Assembly: GCA_016716365.1 (NCBI GenBank)
Contig: JADJWM010000017.1
Coordinates: 744,001-808,000, forward strand
Direction: 5' to 3'
DNA: 64,000 nt
Source of the DNA: Chloracidobacterium sp.
GTDB lineage: Bacteria > Acidobacteriota > Blastocatellia > Pyrinomonadales > Pyrinomonadaceae
The notes below the pieces were generated by a model that was not told the origin of the DNA, did not search any database, and was given only the letters and a program-made list of their open reading frames with translations. The position numbers and the translations under genes are program-made. Every line of letters starts with the position of its first letter. Position 1 is the first letter of the stretch. Below are positions 26,905 to 33,976 of the stretch, one piece after another.

Positions 26905-27297
26905 TTAACACAGAAGCCGAATAAAACCTTCTTGCTCGAAATGTTTGTCAGTTGTGAGTGCTTCGGTGATCCCGCGTTCGCGCAAGACGACGAAGCTGGC
27001 CGCGTCGCAAACTGAGTATCCTTTGTCCGGCCGGTCAGCTAGCAGGGCGACGGCCTGAGAGTGGATCCGCTCGTCCACCCAGACGATCTCGATCGCGTCG
27101 TCGGCCAGCACATTGAGGCTGAATTCAATTATTTGGGAGCGACGGATGCCGCGAATTTCGGCGAGTGCAGTGTATTCGGCTAGAACATAACTGGTCGTGA
27201 TCCGCACCGAGGCGTTGTCGTAAAGTTTTAGAGCAGCTTCGTGGAAGGGCTCATCGCTTTCATAAAGGCAAAGGAAACCGGAGGTATCGATAAGCAT
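26905..27297 (-). CDS. PIN-domain ribonuclease toxin, VapC-type
   Basis: 130 residues with the four PIN acidic positions: MLIDTSGF (Asp 4), VLAEYTAL (Glu), YSVCDAASF (Asp) and LTTDKHFEQ (Asp). The family cleaves specific RNAs, often tRNA. Its ATG overlaps the stop of the upstream 86-residue gene (TGATG), the standard toxin-antitoxin arrangement. Confidence 0.85.
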   Translation of the reverse strand: MLIDTSGFLCLYESDEPFHEAALKLYDNASVRITTSYVLAEYTALAEIRGIRRSQIIEFSLNVLADDAIEIVWVDERIHSQAVALLADRPDKGYSVCDAASFVVLRERGITEALTTDKHFEQEGFIRLLC

Positions 27298-27557
27298 CAG
27301 TCTTCATCGTCGTGCGCGTCCATGTAAGACCGGGCAAGATCGAAGTCGATCTTTTCGTTATGATCGAGTTGGTCATACTCGACCAACACCGGCGACCGGC
27401 CTTTCCAGGTGCCGAATGCCGATCTCAGGGCCCCCTTTCGGCCCTTGACCGAGCCGTGGGGCTGAATATCGCGCACGATCATTTCCGCCAGCTTAAGGCG
27501 GTCCTCCTCCGAGAGTGGAAGTATCGCGTTCGAATAAATTTCCTTCAAAGTCTGCAT
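27297..27557 (-). CDS. probable antitoxin of the PIN toxin
   Basis: 86 residues, acidic at the C-terminus (YMDAHDDED). The helical start MQTLKEIYSNAILPLSEEDR with KLAEMIVRDI resembles antitoxins paired with PIN toxins, although no clear DNA-binding fold can be read. It overlaps the toxin start, so the pair is coupled. By analogy it should bind and neutralise the nuclease and repress the operon. Confidence 0.7.
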   Translation of the reverse strand: MQTLKEIYSNAILPLSEEDRLKLAEMIVRDIQPHGSVKGRKGALRSAFGTWKGRSPVLVEYDQLDHNEKIDFDLARSYMDAHDDED

Positions 27558-27756
27558 AACCGGCCCTCGTCCAGACCAGCTTGGATTATATCACGCACCG
27601 GCAAGACGCCGGGGATGATACTCATTGTATGTTGATCGGCTGCATACAATGCGTATAGGTTGAATGCTCCGCTCCCCTGTTTTATCGGCACCCGTGCTGC
27701 TCGGTATTCGCGCCAAGGCGGGACAACCGAAGCCCGGGGTTGCGGACCCGTTGCAT

Positions 27757-27936
27757 ATGCACAACCAGGCCCTGATCGAGGACTTCGGCCAACGCATCCG
27801 CGAGTTACAAACTCCCCTCCTGCCTGAGGAGGGGTGGATGCGAAGCAGACGGGGTGGTGGGAGCCGCGGCCTCTCACAGGAAAAACTCGCAGAATTAACC
27901 GGCTTCCACCGCACCTACATCGGCATGGTCGAGCGC
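27757..27936 (+). pseudogene. truncated XRE regulator with palindromic repeat insertion
   Basis: MHNQALIEDFGQRIREL, then GLSQEKLAELTGF and HRTYIGMVER, is the N-terminal part of a normal XRE helix-turn-helix protein. Between the first two blocks the frame is interrupted, without frameshift, by a 54-base palindromic repeat (27811-27864) that separates helix 1 from the HTH. After VER the similarity stops abruptly and the frame runs on through unrelated sequence to 28005, at the left edge of the restriction-modification island. The rest of the gene is not seen at the other edge, so part was deleted. Confidence 0.7.
27811..27864. repeat. palindromic repeat, family A copy 1
   Basis: CTCCCCTCCTGCC/TGAGGAGGGG forms the outer stem and TGCTTCGCA the inner hairpin, with GGGGTGGTGGGAG at the end. 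The same architecture (ACCACCCC, variable small hairpin, CACCCCTCCT-loop-AGGAGGGG) recurs at 32465, 32638 and, less well preserved, 32846. This copy lies inside the truncated XRE gene. Confidence 0.75.
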
Positions 27937-27958
27937 GTAATGTTGAATAAGGACTCGA

Positions 27959-28873
27959 TTATTTGGAGATATAACGTTTATTCATTAGCTCATAGTCGGA
28001 TGTGAGCAAAGGCTTTCCTTTGAATGATCTATTCCTAAACAGGTGCATGAATGCACGGATGAGCATATCTTCGATCTCAACTCGAAAAGGTTCTAGCGCG
28101 GGAGGTAGGACATCATATCGGAAGTGGGTCCAGTTCGGGATCTCTAATCTCTTTCCACGTAGTCGAGATTTTAACGAGATTGCTTCACCAACGTAAATTT
28201 GATCGTTGTCTTCATCGAGAAGATAATAAATCACGTTCTTGACGTCGAAGTGCTGTTTCAGCTCGGATTTTGGACGCCACTTTTCGGACAGAATTCGTTT
28301 CTCCCCTTTATTTTCGACCTCGAGCTCAATGCTTCTCAAGATAGTTGAATCAACGATCTTCTTGAATAAATATGAAAAATGGGGGCGTTGACGATAGTGA
28401 GATGTGAAGAACAGTTTGTTTTGGTTCTGATCGTATTCAATGTCTAGGAACTCCCAAAATGGAATCACGTCTTCAATGTTCTCCCGGGTTTCGTCGTTTG
28501 CATACTCTCCAAGTTTGAACTCTAAATCACGCATGAAAGTCATGGCATAAACGTCCTTGAGAATGCTCGTCAGATCACTTTCATAAGAGATCCTATATAA
28601 GTTCTTGCGAGTCTTGTGGCCCGTTATCCATCCGGCGTATTCCTTGCTGTCAAAGAAAATCGGAACAACACTCAGCGGATCCTTCTTGTTGAGAACACCT
28701 TTAAATCGTGCGGGTATGTTCCAAAATCCTACGAAAGAGTTTGGAATGGTTATCATCTGTTCGTTGAAGATCGACCCATCGACTTTCTTCCGCCAAATTG
28801 GGAAATGGATATTCTGGCGCTCCAACTTGAAAACACGATTCTCGCGCGCATCAGATTTTTTCGCCTTCGGCAT
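27959..28873 (-). CDS. GIY-YIG nuclease, probable type II restriction endonuclease
   Basis: 304 residues. A C-terminal GIY-YIG nuclease domain is visible: VIYYLL (about 214-219), IYVGEA (226-231), the catalytic-type Arg in SLKSRLR (237) and Glu in VEIEDML. The N-terminal 200 residues have no recognised domain and may read the target site. It is the last gene of a C-regulator / C5-methyltransferase / unknown / nuclease operon, overlapping the upstream gene by one base, so it is best read as the cutting partner. The DNA is visibly AT-richer than the chromosome around it, suggesting transfer. Recognition site unknown. Confidence 0.72.
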   Translation of the reverse strand: MPKAKKSDARENRVFKLERQNIHFPIWRKKVDGSIFNEQMITIPNSFVGFWNIPARFKGVLNKKDPLSVVPIFFDSKEYAGWITGHKTRKNLYRISYESDLTSILKDVYAMTFMRDLEFKLGEYANDETRENIEDVIPFWEFLDIEYDQNQNKLFFTSHYRQRPHFSYLFKKIVDSTILRSIELEVENKGEKRILSEKWRPKSELKQHFDVKNVIYYLLDEDNDQIYVGEAISLKSRLRGKRLEIPNWTHFRYDVLPPALEPFRVEIEDMLIRAFMHLFRNRSFKGKPLLTSDYELMNKRYISK

Positions 28874-29421
28874 TAGTCGTTTATTGGGTGAAGTTGCAAT
28901 GCGGTGCCACGACCCTTCTCAATTCTGCTCGTATTAAAATTCATATCTGCGAAGACGAGGAAGAAGAGTCTAAGCGAATGTTGAGGTCTGAGAACTTCGA
29001 CGAAGTCGTCATAGTCATCACATATGGACTCGAAAGTCATCGTAGAACCATCGAACTGAAACTTGTTCTTAAACTCGGGAGTTTGGGTTATCACCAAGAA
29101 ATCGATTATTTTTCTAACATGTGCCTCTCGATAAAGCTCTAGAAATTTACCGGAAGTATCGTTTCGGTGTTGGAACATCCAGGAAATGCCATAGATTTCG
29201 GAAACTTCCGCAGCTAGACGGATAGTGCGATCGTCAAATTTACGCTTGATCGTTCTGCTGAGAGTATTCGCAAGCGACACGTCAGCACTGTGCGAAACTC
29301 TCTCTAACCAAACGTGATATACCTCGTCTTCGCATGTCTCGAGGTATTGCTTGGCTCCCTCTCCGAGGAAGTCCTTTTCACGAATCCCGCCCGATGTTCT
29401 CTCGTACGTCCAGTACTTCAT
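28873..29421 (-). CDS. unknown protein of the restriction-modification operon
   Basis: 182 residues without a family I recognise. It contains RTSGGIREKDFLGEGAKQYL near the start and many acidic residues in the middle (FESICDDYDDFVEVL). Its ATG overlaps the methyltransferase stop (ATGA, 29418-29421) and its stop touches the nuclease start, so all three are coupled. It could be a second nuclease subunit, a specificity partner or an inhibitor; nothing in the sequence decides this. Confidence 0.65.
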   Translation of the reverse strand: MKYWTYERTSGGIREKDFLGEGAKQYLETCEDEVYHVWLERVSHSADVSLANTLSRTIKRKFDDRTIRLAAEVSEIYGISWMFQHRNDTSGKFLELYREAHVRKIIDFLVITQTPEFKNKFQFDGSTMTFESICDDYDDFVEVLRPQHSLRLFFLVFADMNFNTSRIEKGRGTALQLHPIND

Positions 29422-30776
29422 TCACCTAACCTCCATCGCTCCGCTAAAGTTCGACCGACAATCTCAACAATTCCAACCACCAGTGCATTTCCCATAAAGA
29501 AGGCCCTTTTTACGTCAGAGATGCCGTCTAACTTCGTATGTCCCGGCGGAAACATATTTAGTCGTTCGAGTTCCTCAGGAATTAAGCGTCGGAGTTTGAC
29601 CTCGTTTCGTTCCTTATTCCCAACATCCACAACGTGCTTGAAGCGAGAAGGTGTAGAACCGCCCTCGCCCGTAATGATGGTCCTCGAAGGCCTCTCAGTG
29701 GGATCCGGAAACGCCATTGGGCCCTCGTTGTAGTGGTAGACGAAGCCAGATTTGGACTTTCTAGGATTATCCTTCTTTGCTCCCTTCAGGTACGTCCATG
29801 TGTCCAAACTGTACGGCTCAAGAAAATAAGACGGGTCAATCTGAAAGTCACCATTCCGATAAATGATGTCACCAAGAGTTTTGATTTTCCCTCTGAAATC
29901 GGGTTCGGTGCGGATTGTGTGGACGCAACGGTCGATCATTATGCCTGAGTTCTCAAACGGGCTGTGGTCAGCACTTTTCAAGTTTGGTCCGTCGTCATAA
30001 ACGTTCATTGGAAATCGTTCTGAAATTACATCTAGATCCCCCTGAATACTGAAGCTGGTTGCCAAGAAATTTTGGGGATTGCTCACAGGAAATGCCTGAG
30101 CGAAGATCCCGTCTCGGATTATCCAAGCCATAGGATCCGTGATCTTGAACAGTTCTTTGCCGATTTGAGAATTTCTACGATAGGCCAAAATGAAAATTCG
30201 GCGTCGTCGCTGCGGCATGCCGTATTCCGCAGCATTAATTACGCGCCATTCAAGTGCGTATCCCAAATCACTCAGCGACGCTAACATTACCGCGAAATCT
30301 CGGCCGCGTTGTTGCGCTGGTGACTTAAGGAGTCGATCCACGTTTTCGAGAAAAAGTACCTTGGGTTTCCGCTTTTTCTCCGCAAGTATTCGATGGATTG
30401 CCCACCAAAGGACGCCCTTCTTTCCAACTAATCCTTCTGCCTGGTTAAGGGTCCGCGCGACTGAGTAGTCTTGGCATGGGAACCCTCCGACGAGAAGGTC
30501 GTGATCCGGAATTCTCGCAACCGGATACTCCATGATGTCCTCGTTGACATGACCCTTATCGGTGAATCTAGCAACGTAAACGTCTGACGCATGTTGAACT
30601 TTGGTAGACGGCTCCCACTGATTCGACCAAATGACCCGATATGGACTATCAAATCTCTTTTGATAATCCGACGTGGCCGAGCGACCTTCGTATCCTTCGA
30701 GCCCAATTCTAAATCCGCCGACGCCCGCAAACAGCTCGACGACCTTAATCGAATTATTTTCATTCTTACTTGGCAT
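29418..30776 (-). CDS. DNA (cytosine-5) methyltransferase
   Basis: 452 residues with motifs in the usual order: I VVELFAGVGGFRIGL (12-26), IV GGFPCQDYSV with catalytic Cys at about 101, VI FLENVDRLL, VIII QRRRRIFILA, a long target-recognition region with a conserved ending around ERLNMFPPGHT, and X GNALVVGIVEIVG. It methylates C5 of cytosine in an unknown site, protecting host DNA from the linked nuclease. Its start overlaps the C-protein gene by 11 bases. A linked Vsr endonuclease fits, since deaminated 5-methylcytosine gives T:G mismatches. Confidence 0.92.
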   Translation of the reverse strand: MPSKNENNSIKVVELFAGVGGFRIGLEGYEGRSATSDYQKRFDSPYRVIWSNQWEPSTKVQHASDVYVARFTDKGHVNEDIMEYPVARIPDHDLLVGGFPCQDYSVARTLNQAEGLVGKKGVLWWAIHRILAEKKRKPKVLFLENVDRLLKSPAQQRGRDFAVMLASLSDLGYALEWRVINAAEYGMPQRRRRIFILAYRRNSQIGKELFKITDPMAWIIRDGIFAQAFPVSNPQNFLATSFSIQGDLDVISERFPMNVYDDGPNLKSADHSPFENSGIMIDRCVHTIRTEPDFRGKIKTLGDIIYRNGDFQIDPSYFLEPYSLDTWTYLKGAKKDNPRKSKSGFVYHYNEGPMAFPDPTERPSRTIITGEGGSTPSRFKHVVDVGNKERNEVKLRRLIPEELERLNMFPPGHTKLDGISDVKRAFFMGNALVVGIVEIVGRTLAERWRLGE

Positions 30777-31014
30777 TAAGCGCTCGTTCTATCCGGCCGA
30801 TAAAGGTTGGAAAACCGATGCCGATCGCTATGCAAAAAGCGCGGAGTTCGACGATGTCGAGGCGGCGTTCGCCACGTTCGACCTTGCTTACGAAACTCTG
30901 TGTCTGTCCAAGCTTCTGGGCCACGTCGGTTTGTGTTAAACCCTTTTCCTCGCGGGCTTTCCGAAGCTGTTCGAGAAAGAGGGAGTATTCCTTCGTATAG
31001 ATAGATTTTTCCAT
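30766..31014 (-). CDS. XRE-type controller (C) protein of the RM operon
   Basis: 82 residues with one helix-turn-helix: LFLEQLRKAREEKGLTQTDV, AQKLGQTQSFVSKVERGERR. Size and position directly before the methyltransferase (11-base overlap) match restriction-modification controller proteins, which bind C-boxes as dimers to time nuclease expression. A matching symmetric site lies 26-61 bases upstream (31040-31075). Confidence 0.85.
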   Translation of the reverse strand: MEKSIYTKEYSLFLEQLRKAREEKGLTQTDVAQKLGQTQSFVSKVERGERRLDIVELRAFCIAIGIGFPTFIGRIERALNAK

Positions 31015-31039
31015 CGGTGATTTTCTGTTAGAGGCAAGG

Positions 31040-31075
31040 TATAGTCCGATTTCGAATAGTCCAAAACGGACTATT
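31040..31075 (-). promoter_or_regulatory. C-box operator of the RM operon
   Basis: Three copies of ATAGTCC/GGACTAT: 31041-31047, 31056-31062 and, inverted, 31068-31074. The last two form a perfect inverted repeat AATAGTCC-aaaac-GGACTATT (31055-31075). On the minus strand TTGGAC and TATACC within it could be promoter elements. This is the pattern of controller-protein autoregulation. Confidence 0.7.
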
Positions 31076-31104
31076 TAAGGGAAGGTCGGCGATCGTGGAC
31101 GAGG

Positions 31105-31566
31105 TTATCCGAGAGTCCGGAGGATCCTGTTCAGGGTGGCGGAGAACCGTTTCTTCAGGTCACATTCCCAGACGGTGATCACCTTCCAGCCGAGGCGGCG
31201 GAGTTCTTTGCGCTTCTGTTCGTCGCGGGCGACGTTGCGTTCGAATTTGGCCGTCCAGAATGCTGTGTTGGTTTTCGGGAGCGGGTACTTACATTTCGGG
31301 CAGCGGTGCCAGTAGCAGCCGTGGACGAAGATCGCGGTCTTTTTTGAGACAAAGGAAATGTCGGGGCGGACGCTCGGAGTGCGGACTGCGGACTGCGGAG
31401 TGCGGAATTTGATCCGGTAGTTAACGCGATAGCCTCGGTGGCCGGCGTGCCAGAGGGCACGGCGGAGGAGGAGTTCGGGTTTGGTGTCCTTTGGGCGGTT
31501 GGCGCTCATCACCCGCGAGACGGCCTCGCTTTTGGGAACGGGTGAGCGTTTGTCGCGGATGTACAC
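31105..31566 (-). CDS. vsr: very short patch repair endonuclease (Vsr)
   Basis: 153 residues from GTG at 31566. It has KPELLLRRALWHAGHRGYR, VRPDISFVSKKTAIFVHGCY (catalytic Asp and the His of VHG), WHRCPKCKYPLPKTN and GWKVITVWECDLKK. It nicks at T:G mismatches arising from deaminated 5-methylcytosine, matching the nearby cytosine-5 methyltransferase. An extra segment of about 11 residues (FRTPQSAVRTPS), encoded by 7-bp tandem repeats, lies between YRIK and VRPDI without breaking the frame. A second, broken copy lies at 32372-32773. Confidence 0.88.
   Translation of the reverse strand: MYIRDKRSPVPKSEAVSRVMSANRPKDTKPELLLRRALWHAGHRGYRVNYRIKFRTPQSAVRTPSVRPDISFVSKKTAIFVHGCYWHRCPKCKYPLPKTNTAFWTAKFERNVARDEQKRKELRRLGWKVITVWECDLKKRFSATLNRILRTLG
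31372..31412. repeat. 7-bp tandem repeat tract inside vsr
   Basis: On the + strand AGTGCGG-ACTGCGG-ACTGCGG-AGTGCGG and a degenerate flank. The tract adds codons in frame to vsr just before the catalytic Asp motif. Confidence 0.75.
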
Positions 31567-31582
31567 GGGATAATTGTAAATG
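31496..31582. repeat. 87-base direct repeat, copy 1
   Basis: Runs from CGGTTGGCGCTCATCACCCG through the vsr start to GATAATTGTAAATGG. It is repeated base for base at 32703-32789, marking a duplication of the vsr 5' end. Confidence 0.85.
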
Positions 31583-31606
31583 GGGAATGGGGAATGGTGA
31601 ATCGGA
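31578..31606. repeat. 7-bp tandem repeat tract
   Basis: AATGGGG-AATGGGG-AATGGTG-AATCGGA upstream of the vsr start, at the end of the direct repeat. Confidence 0.6.
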
Positions 31607-31610
31607 GGTC

Positions 31611-31705
31611 AATCGTCGCGGACGCGACGCGGGATCGTGGGCTGGGACCCGTTCCGTGGGTCAATACCCACGGCTACATTGAATCGTCGCTATGCGACGA
31701 AAAAT
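31611..31705. repeat. palindromic repeat, family B
   Basis: Consists of CGTCGCGGACGCGACG, then CCGTGGGTCAATACCCACGG, then CGTCGCTATGCGACG: three consecutive hairpins, between the 168-residue gene and vsr. I recall similar compound repeats from acidobacterial genomes. Confidence 0.6.
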
Positions 31706-31706
31706 A

Positions 31707-32213
31707 TTAATCGGGCCATAGCTCGAGGGGTTCCCATTTTGACCAGACGAAGGCGGTGTCGGGGTCTTCGAGGACGTCGGAGGCGGTGAGGCCGTCCCAG
31801 AGATCGTCGTTGCCGAAGCCTTGGGAGCGGATGTCGAGGAGGCCGGGAGCGTCGCCGGCGTAGCCGTCGACGAAGAGCAACGCGACTTCGCCGCGGGTGA
31901 GCGGGATGCCGCCGCCGGCACCGGTTCGCGGACGGGCGAGGATTGTTTGGACGACGTCGGAGGGCTCCTTGATCTCGAATTCTTCCGGAACCTTTTCGTA
32001 ACCTCGGCGAAACAGATATCGGATATCGTCGATCGTTTTCGCGATTGCTCGCAAGGTGATCGTTTCACCGTACTTTCTTACGATTTCAACTTGAACTCCC
32101 TTCCTTTTCAGATTTCGCTTTTCGCTGCTCGCCCGGAAATCAGGTAGGCGGCTTTGCCAAAGCTCCTCAAACGTCGCAGTTGGGACGGTTTTTTCGAAGA
32201 TAATAGGCCGCAT
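31707..32213 (-). CDS. unknown protein between the two vsr copies
   Basis: 168 residues starting MRPIIFEKTVPTATFEELW. Basic middle (SSEKRNLKRKGVQVEIVRK), then DDIRYLFRRGYEKVPEEFEI and a C-terminal LLFVDGYAGDAPGLLDIRS with many acidic and aromatic residues. No family recognised. It may be an accessory gene of the restriction system or a passenger of the duplication. The surrounding DNA is dense in palindromic and 7-bp repeats, but this gene itself is free of them. Confidence 0.6.
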   Translation of the reverse strand: MRPIIFEKTVPTATFEELWQSRLPDFRASSEKRNLKRKGVQVEIVRKYGETITLRAIAKTIDDIRYLFRRGYEKVPEEFEIKEPSDVVQTILARPRTGAGGGIPLTRGEVALLFVDGYAGDAPGLLDIRSQGFGNDDLWDGLTASDVLEDPDTAFVWSKWEPLELWPD

Positions 32214-32256
32214 GCGTCGAGTGTTCGTAGGCGTTCAACGATAGTCCACAATCGAA

Positions 32257-32368
32257 TATTCTGTCGCCCGCTGAAGCGGGCGATGGAACTTCTTGGGGAT
32301 GCGGACCCCGGGTTTCACCCGGGGCTATTTTCTGCCGCCCTTTCAGGGCTGGGGAAGAGTCTTTTAAG
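32257..32368. repeat. compound palindromic repeat, family C
   Basis: Three hairpins in a row: TCGCCCGCTGAAGCGGGCGA, then CCCCGGGTTTCACCCGGGG, then CCCTTTCAGGG. It replaces the 3' half of the second vsr copy. Confidence 0.7.
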
Positions 32369-32464
32369 CTGGCAGCGGTGCCAGTAGCAGCCGTGGACGA
32401 AGATCGCGGTCTTCTTTGAGACGAAGGAAATGTCGGGGCGGACGGTTGCCGCGTGGCGGAGAGA

Positions 32465-32516
32465 ACCACCCCGTCGCCCCAGAGCGGGCGACACCCCTCC
32501 TTCGTAAGGAGGGGAG
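32465..32516. repeat. palindromic repeat, family A copy 2
   Basis: ACCACCCC, hairpin GTCGCCC-cagag-CGGGCGAC, then CCCCTCC-ttcgt-aAGGAGGGG. Lies inside the broken vsr copy. Confidence 0.75.
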
Positions 32517-32520
32517 CTTT

Positions 32521-32562
32521 GGGAAATGCGGAGTGCGGAATGCGGAATGCGGAGTGCGGAAG
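32521..32562. repeat. 7-bp tandem repeat tract
   Basis: AATGCGG-AGTGCGG-AATGCGG-AATGCGG-AGTGCGG on the + strand, at the same site of the vsr coding sequence as the tract at 31372-31412. Confidence 0.75.
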
Positions 32563-32637
32563 GGAGTTTGATCCGGTAGTTAATTCGATAGCCTCGGTGG
32601 CCGGCGGCCCATAGAGCTTTGCGGAGGGCGATCTCTG

Positions 32638-32691
32638 GCTCCCACCACCCCGTCACCGAAGCGGTGCCACCCCTCCTCTGGCAGGAGGGGA
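32638..32691. repeat. palindromic repeat, family A copy 3
   Basis: CTCCCACCACCCCGTC, hairpin ACCGAAGCGGT, then CCCCTCCT-ctggc-AGGAGGGG. Near-identical ends to copy 1 at 27811, in opposite orientation. Confidence 0.8.
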
Positions 32692-32702
32692 TCTAGTTGA
32701 AG

Positions 32703-32789
32703 CGGTTGGCGCTCATCACCCGCGAGACGGCCTCGCTTTTGGGAACGGGTGAGCGTTTGTCGCGGATGTACACGGGATAATTGTAAATG
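32703..32789. repeat. 87-base direct repeat, copy 2
   Basis: Identical to 31496-31582; contains the start of the broken vsr copy. Confidence 0.85.
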
Positions 32790-32813
32790 GTGGATGGTTC
32801 ATGGGGGAAGAGG

Positions 32814-32960
32814 GACGAGTGACGAGTGACAAGTGACGAGTGAGGTCACCACCCCCGGCCTTCGGCCAACCCTCCTAAGACCAGGAGGGGAGTTAGCTTG
32901 GCGTGGAAATGGTGAATGGTGGATCGTAAATCGTGAATCGTAAATCGTAAATCGTAAATA
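32814..32960. repeat. two 7-bp repeat tracts around a family A-like palindrome
   Basis: GACGAGT-GACGAGT-GACAAGT-GACGAGT (32814-32844), then a shorter family A relative with hairpin GGCCTTCGGCC and CCTCCT/AGGAGG arms (32846-32893). ATCGTAA-type heptamers follow (about 32908-32960: ATCGTAA, ATCGTGA, ATCGTAA repeated). The stretch 32790-33101 holds no gene. Confidence 0.7.
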
Positions 32961-33101
32961 GCGAAGGAAGCGGGGGCGGAGAGGATAATGGACAATGAGG
33001 GAGATTGAGTTGCGGGGCCGGGGGCGATAATATCTCGGAATCAGCTTGTAAACGAGTTTGAGATGGCTATGCCCGCATCGGGGACCGTGCGGGAACGGGA
33101 T

Positions 33102-33716
33102 ATGGAACTTACATTTGCGATAACGGGGGCTTCCGGGACGGTCTATGCACGGCGGACGCTGCAGCTTTTGGCGGACAGCGGGGTGGTGGAAACGATCAAC
33201 CTGATAATGTCCGGGACGGCGGCGACGGTGGCCCAGGTGGAGATGGGTGTGAACCTGCGGAACCCGGCTTTGCACGAGATAAACGACTGGCTAGGGCTGG
33301 AGCCGGAGTCGCGGCTGATCCGTTATTGGCGTCTGGACAACCTGGCGGCGAAGCCTTCGTCGGGGTCTTATAAGCAGGCGGGGATGATGATCGTGCCGTG
33401 CTCGATGGGGACTCTGGGGGCGATAGCCAGCGGTGCGGGCACGAACCTGATCCACAGGGCGGCGGACGTGACTCTGAAAGAGGGCCGGCCGCTGGTGCTA
33501 GTGCCGAGGGAGACGCCCTATAACTCCATCCACCTGGAGAATATGCTGCGGCTCTCGCACGCGGGTGCGAGGATACTGCCGGCAAGCCCGGGGTTCTATC
33601 ACCGGCCGACGTCGATCGAGGAACTCGTGGACCACCTCTGCTTCCGCATCCTGGACCAGTTCGATATACCGCACTCCAAACGGACGCAGTGGACGGGGGA
33701 GGAAGTGGAAGGATGA
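33102..33716 (+). CDS. ubiX: UbiX-like flavin prenyltransferase
   Basis: 204 residues from the ATG at 33102. AITGASGTVYARRTLQLLA is the flavin-binding start, MIVPCSMGTLGAIASGAG the Cys/Ser loop, and LVPRETPYNSIHLENMLRL the conserved late motif. UbiX prenylates FMN to make the cofactor of UbiD-type decarboxylases. In futalosine-pathway organisms a UbiX/UbiD pair takes part in menaquinone synthesis, and mqnD lies 2 kb downstream. Its last codons (EEVEG and stop) are made of the 7-bp repeat that continues downstream, so the C-terminus may be recently altered. Confidence 0.88.
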   Translation: MELTFAITGASGTVYARRTLQLLADSGVVETINLIMSGTAATVAQVEMGVNLRNPALHEINDWLGLEPESRLIRYWRLDNLAAKPSSGSYKQAGMMIVPCSMGTLGAIASGAGTNLIHRAADVTLKEGRPLVLVPRETPYNSIHLENMLRLSHAGARILPASPGFYHRPTSIEELVDHLCFRILDQFDIPHSKRTQWTGEEVEG

Positions 33717-33975
33717 AGGATGAAGGCGGAAGGCGGAAGCGTTTAATGGATAGTGGAGAATGGACAATGGACAATGGGGAGAAGGCGGGTCGTCAATTTT
33801 GAATCTGGGATTTGAAATTTGAAATTCGAGATCTGAGATTTCGAATTCGGAACTTGGAATTTGGAATTTGGAATTTGGAGCTTGGAACTCGGAACTCGGA
33901 ATTCGGAATTCGGAATTCGGAACTTGGAATTTGGAACTTGGAATTTGGAATCTGGAACTGGGAACTTGGAATTTG
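33702..33975. repeat. long 7-bp degenerate tandem repeat tract
   Basis: Starts inside the ubiX 3' end (GATGAAG-GATGAAG-GCGGAAG-GCGGAAG) and passes through AATGGAC units near 33750. From about 33795 to 33975 it becomes TTGGAAT/TCGGAAT/CTTGGAA units in about 25 imperfect copies. It ends two bases before the ATG of the SH3 gene. Purine-rich on the + strand throughout. Confidence 0.8.
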
Positions 33976-33976
33976 A

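Larger units (their letters stand above)
32372..32773 (-). pseudogene. second vsr copy, broken by repeats
   Basis: Reading leftward from GTG at about 32773, the frame matches vsr through SRVMSANR and then hits a stop in a family A repeat (32638-32691). Similarity resumes at LRKALWAAGHRGYRINYRIK and is interrupted again by 7-bp repeats (32521-32562) and a second family A repeat (32465-32516). It continues with VRPDISFVSKKTAIFVHG and ends at YWHRC, where a family C repeat begins. The second interruption is at the same protein position as the extra segment in the intact copy. It cannot make an active enzyme. Confidence 0.85.

Noticed and set aside
29418..30776. The island C5-methyltransferase as protector against the HinP1I-like nuclease
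   Set aside because: They are 24 kb apart, the methyltransferase already has a nuclease in its operon, and its recognition site cannot be read from sequence.
31105..32773. Diversity-generating retroelement (variable repeat next to a template repeat)
   Set aside because: No reverse transcriptase in the window, and differences between the vsr copies are insertions, not adenine-specific changes.
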